IMG/VR virus record: IMGVR_UViG_3300020176_000008
Span: 38,520-102,519 of that record
From: a virus
Length of the DNA stretch: 64,000 nucleotides
Reading direction: 5' to 3' (one strand)
In this document: positions 39,810 through 47,592 of the stretch, in pieces
Layout of the letters: every line of letters starts with the position of its first letter
Numbering within the stretch: position 1 is the first letter of the stretch
The notes under the pieces: model-generated
The model's input: the letters and a program-made list of their open reading frames with translations, nothing else
The model's database searches: none
Told to the model about the DNA's origin: nothing
Program-made: the position numbers and the translations under genes

Positions 39810-40036
39810 CTCCCCAAGAAATTTTTGAATATAAATTAAAGTGGGCGCCTGGTTATATCGTGTCTATTCATTCTGATTTGGATTGGGAAGCCAAAAAGTG
39901 GTGTCGTGCACATTTAGGACAATGGCAATGGGTTCATGAATCATATACTGATGTTTACGAGCACACTTATAGATTTGAACATCAGTATCACGCAGATGAA
40001 TTTGTAAATCAATTTAAGAACTGGATTACGAAATGA
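39806..40036 (+). CDS. Small conserved phage protein, Trp-rich
   Basis: 76 residues, unusually rich in Trp/His/Tyr (EAKKWCRAHLGQWQWVHESYTDVYEHTYRFEHQYHADEF). This pattern occurs in small proteins of many phages. Function unknown. Confidence 0.6.
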   Translation: MTPQEIFEYKLKWAPGYIVSIHSDLDWEAKKWCRAHLGQWQWVHESYTDVYEHTYRFEHQYHADEFVNQFKNWITK

Positions 40037-40098
40037 TAGAATTATTAATATTGCTTTGGATTGGTGGAATCATTCTAGCAATTACAACTGGAGATTGA
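40033..40098 (+). CDS. 21-residue membrane peptide
   Basis: MIELLILLWIGGIILAITTG plus Asp: a single hydrophobic helix, coupled to the upstream gene by ATGA. Too short for firm proof, but the overlap and adjacent tight spacing support it. Confidence 0.4.
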   Translation: MIELLILLWIGGIILAITTGD

Positions 40099-40099
40099 T

Positions 40100-40282
40100 A
40101 TGGCAACATGGATTTTAATTTATACGTTTACGATACCCGAGAATCATTATTTTAATAGACCTGTTATCATGGATAATTTTACAACCCAAGCGCAATGCGA
40201 GTTAGCATTAGATTATATTAAAATGTCCTATGATCGTGTTAATATTACAGGTACCGGGCATTGCTGGGGAGAGGAAAAATGA
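40100..40282 (+). CDS. Small hypothetical protein
   Basis: 60 residues with TGGAG upstream. N-terminus TWILIYTFTIPENHYFNRP and a C-terminal Cys/His (GTGHCWGEEK). It could be weakly membrane-associated. Overlaps the next gene by 4 nt. Confidence 0.55.
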   Translation: MATWILIYTFTIPENHYFNRPVIMDNFTTQAQCELALDYIKMSYDRVNITGTGHCWGEEK

Positions 40283-40944
40283 AAGTCGAAATCGGACCAT
40301 ATAAGAATTGGTTTGGACCATATCATCTAGCAGAGAAGATTTGTTTTTGGGCAAAGAAATCTGTAGTCGATAAATACGGATATAAGGACTATCCCGAATA
40401 CGTTTTTAAGCTAGGTGAATGGCTTGCGTGCGGCAAATGGCGTGGTATCGACGAGATTCCAACAAGCAAAAATAATTTATTTGCTGTGGACGAAGAAAAG
40501 AAAACTTTGTTATATAAGTTCCTTCTTTGGCGCGAAAAGAAACGTTCTAGGAAAATTAATATCCATATTGATAAATGGGATACTTGGTCAATGGATACTA
40601 CATTGGCAAAAATAGTATATCCTATGTTATTGCAATTAAAAGCAACTAATCATGGATATTCAAATTGCATTGATTTGGAAGATGTTCCGGAAAATCTTAG
40701 ATTTATTGATAAAAGAAATGATTATGATTATTATGGTCAACAATCATTATTTGATTATCAAGAAGAGTGTAATCCGGAATATATCAGTATTGAAGAAGAG
40801 CGTTGGAATTGGGTTTTAGATGAGATGATATATGCATTTAGTATTTTGAATGACGAAGATAAAGTCTGGGTATCCGATGATAATGATCGTGTAAATAATG
40901 GATGTAGACTATTTGGTAAATATTACCGAGCATTATGGGATTAA
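40279..40944 (+). CDS. Conserved phage protein
   Basis: 221 residues from the ATG preceded by GAGGAAA. KVEIGPYKNWFGPYHLAEKICFWAKKS is a conserved start found in phage proteins of unknown function. The middle contains KINIHIDKWDTWSMDTTLAKIVYPMLLQLKATNHGYS and the end DDNDRVNNGCRLFGKYYRALWD, which looks like a defined domain. It ends just before a terminator. Confidence 0.65.
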   Translation: MKVEIGPYKNWFGPYHLAEKICFWAKKSVVDKYGYKDYPEYVFKLGEWLACGKWRGIDEIPTSKNNLFAVDEEKKTLLYKFLLWREKKRSRKINIHIDKWDTWSMDTTLAKIVYPMLLQLKATNHGYSNCIDLEDVPENLRFIDKRNDYDYYGQQSLFDYQEECNPEYISIEEERWNWVLDEMIYAFSILNDEDKVWVSDDNDRVNNGCRLFGKYYRALWD

Positions 40945-40947
40945 TAT

Positions 40948-40972
40948 AAGGCAACTTCGGTTGCCTTTTTTT
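40948..40972 (+). terminator. Intrinsic terminator with UUCG loop
   Basis: 8-bp stem AAGGCAAC/GTTGCCTT (40948-40955, 40960-40967), TTCG loop and T7 tail. Confidence 0.95.
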
Positions 40973-40992
40973 GCCTAAAACTTCCAAAATAG

Positions 40993-41022
40993 TGTACAAA
41001 AATACCACACATGTGGTATAAT
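40993..41022 (+). promoter_or_regulatory. Early-type promoter, 18-nt spacer
   Basis: -35 TGTACA (40993-40998), 18-nt spacer, extended -10 TGGTATAAT with TATAAT at 41017-41022. ACCACACATGTGGT within the spacer is itself a palindrome. No upstream dyad. Drives the small gene at 41050. Confidence 0.75.
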
Positions 41023-41049
41023 GTATCTCTGGATACAAACAAAGAATAT

Positions 41050-41178
41050 ATGTCACCACAAGATCAATATGAAGCTTTTCTAAAGTATTACGATTACAAT
41101 GTTCCTAATCCAGAACAGTATCCTAAAGTATTTAAGTATTTGGTTACTATATGGAAATTATATGGAATGAAAAAGTAA
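41050..41178 (+). CDS. 42-residue hypothetical protein
   Basis: MSPQDQYEAFLKYYDYNVPN start, Tyr/Lys-rich, between two early-type promoters. Its stop codon lies within the next dyad element (AATACTTTAGTACT at 41177). Weak ribosome site. Early gene of unknown function. Confidence 0.55.
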   Translation: MSPQDQYEAFLKYYDYNVPNPEQYPKVFKYLVTIWKLYGMKK

Positions 41179-41252
41179 TACTTTAGTACTACAATAATAG
41201 ACACACAAAACAGTATACTATTATGTACAACAATTCGATATTTTGGTATAAT
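41177..41252 (+). promoter_or_regulatory. Compound early-type promoter
   Basis: Dyad AATACTTTAGTACT (41177-41190), 15-mer ATAATAGACACACAA (41194-41208), GTATACTATT (41213-41222), -35 TGTACA (41224-41229), 17-nt spacer, extended -10 with TATAAT (41247-41252). The same module order as at 36893. Confidence 0.85.
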
Positions 41253-41282
41253 AGTACCATACCAACCAAACAGGACAAAATA

Positions 41283-41546
41283 ATGACTGAATTCGAATCA
41301 AAGTGCTATGGTATGTCAGAAGCCGATATCCGCGAAGAGTACATGGAATCGATCACTGCTAAGTGCGGTGGCTTGGAAATGGTCGTTATGAGCATTTTGT
41401 CAGATGCTCAAGAGATCTTGGCTTTCCAAAGTCCTGATGGTTGGTTGAAGCCGGTAAGTCCTCGCGACGCTGACACGGCTCGCAAGCAGATGAACATTGC
41501 TAAGTTCATCCTCTCTGAAATGATCAAATCTAAGGTGGCTGCATAG
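41283..41546 (+). CDS. Small early protein
   Basis: 87 residues from the ATG following AGGACAAAATA. Helical (MSEADIREEYMESITAKCGGLEMVVMSILSDAQEILAF). Its leader is almost identical to that of the next gene, suggesting duplicated regulatory segments. No recognised domain. Confidence 0.6.
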   Translation: MTEFESKCYGMSEADIREEYMESITAKCGGLEMVVMSILSDAQEILAFQSPDGWLKPVSPRDADTARKQMNIAKFILSEMIKSKVAA

Positions 41547-41575
41547 TGTACAAGAATTCGATATTTTGGTATAAT
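41547..41575 (+). promoter_or_regulatory. Early-type promoter directly after stop codon
   Basis: -35 TGTACA (41547-41552) abuts the TAG of the previous gene; 17-nt spacer; extended -10 with TATAAT (41570-41575). The 29-bp core differs by one base from the core at 41224. Confidence 0.85.
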
Positions 41576-41605
41576 AGTACTGTACTGACCAAATAGGACA
41601 AAATA

Positions 41606-41797
41606 ATGTCAAACGAAACAACCCACACTTTCGATGTCTCTTACGATTGCCCACTTCAAATTTTCCTTCAATTCCTCCACGACAACAATCTAAAATTGGA
41701 ATCTTTCATCCCAATGGGTCCAGGGGGCGGAAATCCCGAAATTACCGTTTCCGGATCTTTCGATCAAATTCAATCAATACGTTCTTTCAAATTTTGA
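41606..41797 (+). CDS. Small early protein
   Basis: 63 residues after AGGACAAAATA. DVSYDCPLQIFLQFLHDNNLKLESFIPMGPGGGNPEITVSGSF suggests a small alpha/beta domain. Dedicated promoter 31 nt upstream. Function unknown. Confidence 0.6.
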   Translation: MSNETTHTFDVSYDCPLQIFLQFLHDNNLKLESFIPMGPGGGNPEITVSGSFDQIQSIRSFKF

Positions 41798-41827
41798 TTG
41801 ACTTTCACTAAAAAAAGAAACTATATT

Positions 41828-41983
41828 ATGTACGAAGTAACTATTAAAACAAATACCGGTGAATTGAATTTGATTGCACGTTCGCATACTGCAATTAATA
41901 ATTTAATGGACATGTTTAAAGGTTGTGAGATTGATATTAAAGCAATCTCTGCAGTTGAAGTTAATACTACAATGGAACAGTAA
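41828..41983 (+). CDS. 51-residue hypothetical protein
   Basis: MYEVTIKTNTGELNLIARSH start; no strong Shine-Dalgarno, but coupled to the following membrane gene by TAATG. Predicted alpha/beta. Function unknown. Confidence 0.5.
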   Translation: MYEVTIKTNTGELNLIARSHTAINNLMDMFKGCEIDIKAISAVEVNTTMEQ

Positions 41984-42117
41984 TGGTAATACTCATTTAT
42001 TCATTAGCCATCATTTTTTCTATTATTGGCGCAATTACAAATGATCCATCGCCAATATTGGCTGCATTTATCATGATCGCGCTCGTATCAATAAACGATT
42101 GGATATTTAAAAAATGA
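41983..42117 (+). CDS. 44-residue two-helix membrane protein
   Basis: Two hydrophobic segments (MVILIYSLAIIFSIIGAI and SPILAAFIMIALVSI) separated by TNDP. Overlaps both neighbours by 1 and 4 nt. Tiny membrane protein in the early block. Confidence 0.6.
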   Translation: MVILIYSLAIIFSIIGAITNDPSPILAAFIMIALVSINDWIFKK

Positions 42118-42341
42118 AAGAGTTTAACGGTAAACTATACAATAATCGTCACGGCGGTCCGTTCGATCGTGGTTCAGCTGACAGTTGGTATAATCGTGGC
42201 GTTTATCCTCACTATTATCTTGGTGCTACATATGACTCAGTTCGAATTGAAGAGGTCGATATGAGCGAGAAGGAAGTTGCTGACTATATGGCAGGTTATG
42301 AGTATAATGAACTGTATGGCGATAAAAAGGAATACGTATGA
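42114..42341 (+). CDS. Conserved small phage protein
   Basis: 75 residues. NGKLYNNRHGGPFDRGSADSWYNRG...PHYYLGATYDS is a highly recognisable conserved phage motif (short, Gly/Tyr/Arg-rich) with unknown function. Linked by 4-nt overlaps on both sides. Confidence 0.75.
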   Translation: MKEFNGKLYNNRHGGPFDRGSADSWYNRGVYPHYYLGATYDSVRIEEVDMSEKEVADYMAGYEYNELYGDKKEYV

Positions 42342-42613
42342 AAAAATCAGAAAAGTCATCAACTGGCGGTAAAATTGTTTATATTGAAACCGGCCTAATT
42401 CATATTCCGCACTCAGGTGCTTACTCCGGCCGTGCGGCTGAGGAAGGCGTCGAAGTTAAGGCATATGACGCACCAAAGCGTGGTCGTGGCCGTCCTCGTC
42501 TAGACTCGTATGCAAAATACGATTTTAGTGCTTTTACTACTGACGTGAAGGTTCCTACATGGAAAGGCCAATCGCGTGTTTACGTAAAGTTGACTGATGA
42601 TGATCACGCATAA
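42338..42613 (+). CDS. AT-hook-containing small protein
   Basis: 91 residues. KRGRGRPRLDS (about 48-58) is a classical AT-hook, the third such motif in the window (also near 8530 and 22900). The protein could bind AT-rich host or phage DNA early in infection. Overlaps the next gene by 17 nt. Confidence 0.6.
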   Translation: MKKSEKSSTGGKIVYIETGLIHIPHSGAYSGRAAEEGVEVKAYDAPKRGRGRPRLDSYAKYDFSAFTTDVKVPTWKGQSRVYVKLTDDDHA

Positions 42614-43004
42614 TCCAACGACGGATGTCGAAGCCGTAATTAAACATTACGGGAATAAAGACGGCGTAAATATCAAGTATTGTTGTACTACAGAGCTTAA
42701 TGTAAGCGATCAGGTATTTGATATTTTTTATAGGGAGACGCCACATCCTGAATTCGGTAATAGGTATTTCGGTTTACACGTCACGCCTTCTAAAGCTGTC
42801 TACATAACTAATGCTGATATTGTGGAAAGCTTTGATTTTGGGATGATTAAAGATGCAAAAGGAAACTATCATTATAGTAGATCTCATCACGACTTTGTTA
42901 CTATAGATCGAAGCATGGTTGATGGTGGTAGAAAGTATATTCGATCTGGAGGTAGATTGACTTATTTTAAGTTAATTAATGGAATTTTGGAGAAATCAGA
43001 ATGA
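42597..43004 (+). CDS. Hypothetical protein
   Basis: 135 residues; tandem ATGs at 42597/42600. Mixed alpha/beta with YFGLHVTPSKAVYITNADIVESFDFGMIKDAKG. No motif recognised. Overlaps the secreted protein gene downstream by 4 nt. Confidence 0.55.
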   Translation: MMITHNPTTDVEAVIKHYGNKDGVNIKYCCTTELNVSDQVFDIFYRETPHPEFGNRYFGLHVTPSKAVYITNADIVESFDFGMIKDAKGNYHYSRSHHDFVTIDRSMVDGGRKYIRSGGRLTYFKLINGILEKSE

Positions 43005-43441
43005 AAAAACTAATCTTTACGACATTATTAATTAGTACAGCCGCTGTCGCACAGGCCCAAGAAATATTGGACCACTATCGCACAGTCACGCGACGAGTTC
43101 CTAATACTCAACTAGTTTGTCAGCAAGTAAGCGTCCCAGTTTACGGTCATACGTCAGAGCCTGGTCCGGGAGGCATGATACTAGGTGCAATCGTAGGTAA
43201 TGCAATTGGTCGTGCTGCGGGAGTGAGTGGAGGTCAGACTGCTGGAACTATTATCGGCGGTATTGCTGGCAATGAAATATCTCGTGGGCAACAACGTGCA
43301 CGAGTTACTGAATACCGCACTGAAGAACGTTGCACGAATCAAACTACGTACAGCATAGTTAGTGAGGAAGTATACTCCCATTCAACTATCACGTTTACTG
43401 ATAGAGATGGCCGTCGACGTATTGCACGATTTAACCGTTAA
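43001..43441 (+). CDS. Secreted glycine-zipper (17-kDa-antigen-like) protein
   Basis: 146 residues. Signal peptide MKKLIFTTLLISTAAVAQA, then a Gly-zipper pair (GGMILGAIVGNAIGRAAG and GQTAGTIIGGIAGNEISRG) like the Rick_17kDa_Anti/2TM family of outer-membrane lipoprotein-like proteins, but without a lipobox. Flanking cysteines (LVCQQ, ERCTN) may form a disulfide. Unusual among early genes; could modify the host envelope or block superinfection. Confidence 0.7.
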   Translation: MKKLIFTTLLISTAAVAQAQEILDHYRTVTRRVPNTQLVCQQVSVPVYGHTSEPGPGGMILGAIVGNAIGRAAGVSGGQTAGTIIGGIAGNEISRGQQRARVTEYRTEERCTNQTTYSIVSEEVYSHSTITFTDRDGRRRIARFNR

Positions 43442-43453
43442 TAAGGAAATATT

Positions 43454-43630
43454 ATGTCAGACTTCGAAACACATGAAATTGGAACCGCAACTGAGTTGCG
43501 TCTATCACGCGCTTTGGCGAGAGAGATTGAATCGACAATACAACAATATGGTTTAGTGATTCCTGGAAACGTGTTACAATGTTATTATGCATTAATGAAT
43601 CACTACGCCAAGGCGTTACAAAATGCGTAA
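43454..43630 (+). CDS. Conserved 58-residue phage protein
   Basis: MSDFETHEIGTATELRLSRA start and REIESTIQQYGLVIP core, which I recognise from many phage early regions. AAGGAA site. Function unknown. Overlaps the next gene by 8 nt. Confidence 0.7.
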   Translation: MSDFETHEIGTATELRLSRALAREIESTIQQYGLVIPGNVLQCYYALMNHYAKALQNA

Positions 43631-43784
43631 CTTAGTAATTTGCCGTATAATTAAAATCCTGAAAGAATATCCAGATCTGGATACAGAGGTTTCTATGCAA
43701 TACGGTAATATTAATTCTTTATCAAATATAGAGCTACTAAATCTCTATGAATCGTTATTATGTGAGGATGATTATGAAAATTAA
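43623..43784 (+). CDS. 53-residue hypothetical protein
   Basis: MRNLVICRIIKILKEYPDLD start, acidic C-terminus (LLCEDDYEN). Overlaps both neighbours (8 and 11 nt), indicating coupled translation. Function unknown. Confidence 0.55.
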   Translation: MRNLVICRIIKILKEYPDLDTEVSMQYGNINSLSNIELLNLYESLLCEDDYEN

Positions 43785-44001
43785 ATCTATTGGTGGTATG
43801 ATAAGTGTATTTGTTATAGCTGTTGTATTGTATATAATTTTTGCATTGATCATGGGTGCTGTTGTGGCTATGTTGTGGAATGTCTCCATTGCTGTCGCCG
43901 TTTCTGGAATCGCAGAACTAACCTGGGCACAAGGAGCTGCAATTCTTATCCTATGCAATCTTCTATTCAATTCTTCAGCAGCAGCATTCAATAAAAAGTA
44001 A
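43774..44001 (+). CDS. Two-helix membrane protein
   Basis: 75 residues from the ATG after GTGAGGATG. Two hydrophobic segments (MISVFVIAVVLYIIFALIMGAVVAML and GAAILILCNLLFN). Small phage membrane protein. Function unknown; holin-like topology but located in the early block. Confidence 0.6.
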   Translation: MKIKSIGGMISVFVIAVVLYIIFALIMGAVVAMLWNVSIAVAVSGIAELTWAQGAAILILCNLLFNSSAAAFNKK

Positions 44002-44004
44002 CTG

Positions 44005-44013
44005 TGGTATAAT
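44005..44013 (+). promoter_or_regulatory. Extended -10 promoter for a probable leaderless gene
   Basis: TGGTATAAT with TATAAT at 44008-44013 and no convincing -35. The ATG at 44020 is only 6 nt downstream and has no ribosome site, predicting a leaderless mRNA. Confidence 0.6.
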
Positions 44014-44019
44014 AGGTCT

Positions 44020-44562
44020 ATGAAAATCTACTTAGATATGGACGGAGTACTGGCTGACTTTGAAAGCCGGTTTGAAAAGATGTTCGGCAAGCGTCCTGAA
44101 AACAAAGCCGATAAGCTTGATCACTTCAACAAGAACTGGAAGCAGTTTGTAAATACCGCCCAATTCATGGACCTAGATCTTATGCCAGGTGCATTAGAAC
44201 TAATTCAAGAATGTAAATCTTTGAATGTTCCGATCGAGATACTATCATCAACAAGTAACATAGATGACCACCGGGCAGTTAGTTGTCAAAAAGCTTTTTG
44301 GCTTGGACGCAATAACATTGCTTTCAAAAGTAATTTTGTGCCCGGTGGTGATAAAAAGGCTGAGTTTGCTGCACCATGGAATATATTGATTGACGATTCT
44401 ACGTATGTGACGGAGTTGTATAGAGCTGCTGGCGGAACTACTATATTACACACCGATTTAAATACAACAGTTAAAAAGTTACACGAACTGCATTTGGAAT
44501 GGAATTCACATGAACATTTTTTATCTACACCAATCACCGCGCGAATGCGCAGAACAACATAA
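44020..44562 (+). CDS. HAD-family 5'(3')-deoxyribonucleotidase-like phosphatase
   Basis: 180 residues. DMDGVLADFE (6-15) is HAD motif I of the NT5C type (Asp6 nucleophile, Asp8), ILSSTS is motif II (119-type Thr/Ser), and the C-terminal DDSTYV is motif IV. Likely dephosphorylates deoxynucleoside monophosphates, tuning dNTP pools alongside RNR and ThyX. Apparently leaderless. Overlaps the next gene by 53 nt. Confidence 0.85.
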   Translation: MKIYLDMDGVLADFESRFEKMFGKRPENKADKLDHFNKNWKQFVNTAQFMDLDLMPGALELIQECKSLNVPIEILSSTSNIDDHRAVSCQKAFWLGRNNIAFKSNFVPGGDKKAEFAAPWNILIDDSTYVTELYRAAGGTTILHTDLNTTVKKLHELHLEWNSHEHFLSTPITARMRRTT

Positions 44563-45127
44563 TGACAAACATGTCGTTAAAATGATTTTAGAATATGCTC
44601 AACTTCTCTCTACCGCTCATCGTATTCTTGATGGCACTCCTTCTGTGATTCTCAGTAACAAAGGACGACGCAAAACAGTTCATACTTTGCCTGATCATCG
44701 TGACGTTTTACTCTATAGTGCTACTCACGCAAATCATCCGTCTGCTATTTGGGCAAGACAGTCAGATAAAAACTACGATTGGCTGTTTTCCTTATTCCAA
44801 GAATTGATGTCTGAGTATACTTACCGTTATGGTAAGGTCCACGCATCTTCTCGTTTAGAAATTGCACTATCTAGATTGCCAACCAATATTCCTCAAGCAG
44901 AATTTACCGGTCCTACTCCGGCGATGCCTGATGAATATAAGGTATATGGTAATTCTATTGAGTCATATCACAATTACTACGTAGGATCTAAGCATGAAAT
45001 GTCGCGATGGACTAACAGACCTATGCCAGAGTGGTTCGCTGAAGGTATAAATAAAAAGTACGATCATGATTGCTACATTTTTATGAAAAATAATCGTACA
45101 ATATCAACCTCAACAATCCATATTTGA
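44510..45127 (+). CDS. Conserved T4-like phage protein
   Basis: 205 residues starting inside the nucleotidase gene. Contains CAEQHNDKHVVKMILEYAQLLSTAHRI, ATHANHPSAIWARQSDKNYDWL and YRNYY-like YHNYYVGSKHEMSRW, a strongly conserved pattern among T4-like phages of aquatic bacteria. The recurrent His/Asp/Lys (DKHVVK, HANHP) suggests an enzyme, but none is known to me. Confidence 0.65.
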   Translation: MNIFYLHQSPRECAEQHNDKHVVKMILEYAQLLSTAHRILDGTPSVILSNKGRRKTVHTLPDHRDVLLYSATHANHPSAIWARQSDKNYDWLFSLFQELMSEYTYRYGKVHASSRLEIALSRLPTNIPQAEFTGPTPAMPDEYKVYGNSIESYHNYYVGSKHEMSRWTNRPMPEWFAEGINKKYDHDCYIFMKNNRTISTSTIHI

Positions 45128-45129
45128 CT

Positions 45130-45360
45130 ATGCCTACATATAAATTTTATGATACTGTGACCAATGAAGAATTTGAGAAGTTCATGAGTATCTCATCACG
45201 AGACAAATACCTGAGCGAAAACCCACATATAGAATCTCGAATCAATGGTTCGCCCATGATCGGAGACCCAATTAGGTTAGGCCGGGGCGACGTCGGAGGA
45301 TTTAAAGAAGTATTACAGAACATTCATCGAAGGAATCCAGGCAGCAAAATGGATATTTAA
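45130..45360 (+). CDS. FmdB-like small phage protein
   Basis: 76 residues, ATG 2 nt after the upstream stop. MPTYKFYDTVTNEEFEKFMS resembles the start of FmdB-type zinc-ribbon regulators (MPTYEY...), but the CxxC pairs are absent, as in related phage proteins. Function unknown. Confidence 0.55.
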   Translation: MPTYKFYDTVTNEEFEKFMSISSRDKYLSENPHIESRINGSPMIGDPIRLGRGDVGGFKEVLQNIHRRNPGSKMDI

Positions 45361-45379
45361 ACGTAAATTAAGGATTTTC

Positions 45380-46147
45380 ATGGTAACAAAAAGAAAAACT
45401 ACAGTTGATAGTGGAGCCGATGATGGCACCGCAAAGCCAAAAGTCAATCATAGTTTAAAAATTCGAATTGATGATCTTAAAACTTTTGAGCCATTGACCG
45501 ATAATCAAAGGTTATTTTATGATGCTTATAAACAAGGAGACTACTTTATTGCGTTACATGGAGTAGCTGGTACAGGTAAAACTTTTATTGCCCTTTATAA
45601 GGCATTGGAAGAAGTGTTGGATAAATCAAATCCATTTGATAAAATAATCATTGTACGTTCAGCTGTTCCATCAAGGGAAGTCGGTCATTTGCCAGGTGAC
45701 CTAAATGAGAAAACTGAAATTTATCGCCAACCATATCAACAGATTTGTACAACACTGTTTGGTCGTCCAGATGCATATCAGCGTCTAGAAGAACAAAAGC
45801 ATATCGAATTTATTTCCACTTCGTTTATTCGCGGTATGAGTTTCGATGATGCAATCATTATTGTTGATGAGATGCAAAACTTAACGTACGAAGAAATTGA
45901 TACAGTTATGACTCGAGTTGGTTACCGTTCCAAGATTATTTGGTGTGGAGACTATCGTCAGACTGACTTGAATAAAAAGAAAAATGACATGTCAGGCATT
46001 TTAAAGTTCTTTGATATTGCAATGCACATGAGAGCATTCACTAGAATTGAATTTACGCCTGCTGACATTGTGCGTAGTTCCTTGGTTAAGGACTACATTT
46101 TAGCTAAACTTAAATACGAAGACCACGTAGAAGGAGTACACGAATGA
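45380..46147 (+). CDS. phoH: PhoH-like ATPase
   Basis: 255 residues. Walker A GVAGTGKT (61-68), VRSAVPSREVGHLPGDLNEK (the PhoH-specific segment), Walker B IIIVDEMQN and IWCGDYRQTD. PhoH-like proteins are widespread in aquatic phages, are related to the helicase N-terminal core and are possibly linked to RNA metabolism or phosphate starvation; the role in phage is unsettled. Overlaps the endolysin gene by 4 nt. Confidence 0.9.
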   Translation: MVTKRKTTVDSGADDGTAKPKVNHSLKIRIDDLKTFEPLTDNQRLFYDAYKQGDYFIALHGVAGTGKTFIALYKALEEVLDKSNPFDKIIIVRSAVPSREVGHLPGDLNEKTEIYRQPYQQICTTLFGRPDAYQRLEEQKHIEFISTSFIRGMSFDDAIIIVDEMQNLTYEEIDTVMTRVGYRSKIIWCGDYRQTDLNKKKNDMSGILKFFDIAMHMRAFTRIEFTPADIVRSSLVKDYILAKLKYEDHVEGVHE

Positions 46148-46608
46148 AACTATCCCCAAATTTTTCCCTAGCGGAAATGACGAAGAGCGACACCGCCCTT
46201 CGTTTAGATATGGACAATACACCGGCCGATGAAGAAATCGCCAATATGACTGCGCTTGCAGAAAACGTCTTGCAAAAAGTGCGTGATCACTTTGGTAAAG
46301 GTGTTAAGGTCAATTCTGGATTCCGTCACCCCGATGTGAACGGTGCAGTTGGAGGTTCTAAGACTTCTGATCACTGTAAAGGTATGGCTGCTGATATTGA
46401 GATCCCAGGCGTTGCTAATGCCGATCTTGCTGAATGGATTGTTGAAAACTGCGACTTCCGTCAAGTGATCCTCGAGTTCTACACACCAGGTATTCCTGAT
46501 TCTGGTTGGGTACATGTATCATATAATCCGGATGATAATAAGAAGCAAGTGTTGACTGCCATGAAAGAAAATGGCAAAACTGTATATAAGACTGGATTGA
46601 TTGCTTAA
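46144..46608 (+). CDS. Peptidase M15 endolysin (D-Ala-D-Ala/L-Ala-D-Glu peptidase type)
   Basis: 154 residues, single domain. NSGFRHPDVNGAVGGSKTSDHCKGMAADIE supplies His77 and Asp84, and GWVHVSY supplies His124, the three zinc ligands of Peptidase_M15_3. No signal peptide, so it would need a holin. Cleaves peptidoglycan peptide bonds. The WVHVSY ending matches WVHVSF in the spike at 60857, suggesting the two modules share ancestry. Confidence 0.9.
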   Translation: MKLSPNFSLAEMTKSDTALRLDMDNTPADEEIANMTALAENVLQKVRDHFGKGVKVNSGFRHPDVNGAVGGSKTSDHCKGMAADIEIPGVANADLAEWIVENCDFRQVILEFYTPGIPDSGWVHVSYNPDDNKKQVLTAMKENGKTVYKTGLIA

Positions 46609-47261
46609 TGTTCACTCATATTTCCCATGATATCGCTAAACTTAAACGTGTGGATTCCCCGGCTGGTAGAGTATATCAGACCCCGGAAGGTAAATCCTAT
46701 CCATCCGTCACAGCCGTTACGGGACTTCATGGGAAACAAGCAATCCTCGAATGGAGGAAACGGGTCGGAGAAGAGGAAGCAAACCGAATCTCTGCCCGTG
46801 CTGCCAACAGAGGAACTCGTATACACACGCTCTGCGAAGATTATCTATCAAACAAAACCCCCGAAGTTTCAATGTTTGATTTAGAAGCGTATACTTCAAT
46901 CCGAAAAGAGCTAGATAATATTGATAACATTCATTGCCTCGAAACTAAGCTATATTCAGACTATCTCCAGGTTGCTGGAACAGTTGATTGTATTGCCGAA
47001 TATAAAGGTAAAATGTCGGTGATCGACTTTAAGACTTCTAAGCGAGTTAAGTCTCGTGAAGATATTCATAATTATTTCATGCAAACTGCTGCTTATGCAG
47101 TAATGTTTGAAGAAAGAACTAAAATACCTGTCTCTAAGTTGATCGTCTTAATGGCAGTAGATGATGAGAAAGATCCAATAGTATTTGTTGAAAATAGAGA
47201 TGATTGGATTAATGGATTCATCGATCTTAGAGAGGAATATAAATCATGGAAAAATATCTAA
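46608..47261 (+). CDS. RecB/Cas4-like PD-(D/E)XK exonuclease
   Basis: 217 residues. GTRIHTLCEDYLSN provides the RecB-family His, GTVDCIAEYKGKMSVIDFKTSK provides the catalytic Asp-...-Asp-x-Lys, and NYFMQTAAYAVMFEE is the conserved QxxxY-type motif. Such nucleases are common in T4-like phages of aquatic bacteria and probably degrade or process DNA ends. Start overlaps the endolysin stop (TAATG). Confidence 0.85.
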   Translation: MFTHISHDIAKLKRVDSPAGRVYQTPEGKSYPSVTAVTGLHGKQAILEWRKRVGEEEANRISARAANRGTRIHTLCEDYLSNKTPEVSMFDLEAYTSIRKELDNIDNIHCLETKLYSDYLQVAGTVDCIAEYKGKMSVIDFKTSKRVKSREDIHNYFMQTAAYAVMFEERTKIPVSKLIVLMAVDDEKDPIVFVENRDDWINGFIDLREEYKSWKNI

Positions 47262-47578
47262 TAGGATTATTTGCTGCTTTCGCGTTAAGCTTTTCGCATG
47301 CAGCCAATGATGATATTAAAATTCTTAAGCAAGAGTCACAGTGCGCAACGTCAGAACTAGCACTGAGACTTTTAGATGAGTTTGAAGAATACGCGACTAT
47401 CAAGGGTATGACCATTCGTAATGAAGGTGAGTACTCTATGGTGATTTTTGTTAATCCAGAATCTGGTACCTGGACCATGCTCGAAAATCATTCTGACTAT
47501 TACTGTATTATTGCTAGCGGAGAAAATTTCGGAATAAATATAGATGCTATTAACCCTTCTTTAGACCCGAAGTGGTAA
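47246..47578 (+). CDS. Secreted hypothetical protein
   Basis: 110 residues. Signal peptide MEKYLIGLFAAFALSFSHA, then a small domain with two cysteines (SQCATSE, DYYCIIAS). Overlaps the nuclease by 16 nt. Periplasmic localisation expected; function unknown. Confidence 0.6.
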   Translation: MEKYLIGLFAAFALSFSHAANDDIKILKQESQCATSELALRLLDEFEEYATIKGMTIRNEGEYSMVIFVNPESGTWTMLENHSDYYCIIASGENFGINIDAINPSLDPKW

Positions 47579-47592
47579 TATGCAAATCGTGA

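Noticed and set aside
45046-45053. TATAAATA near the end of the 44510 gene
   Set aside because: Intragenic, 76 nt from the next ATG, and no terminator or gap suggests a late unit there.
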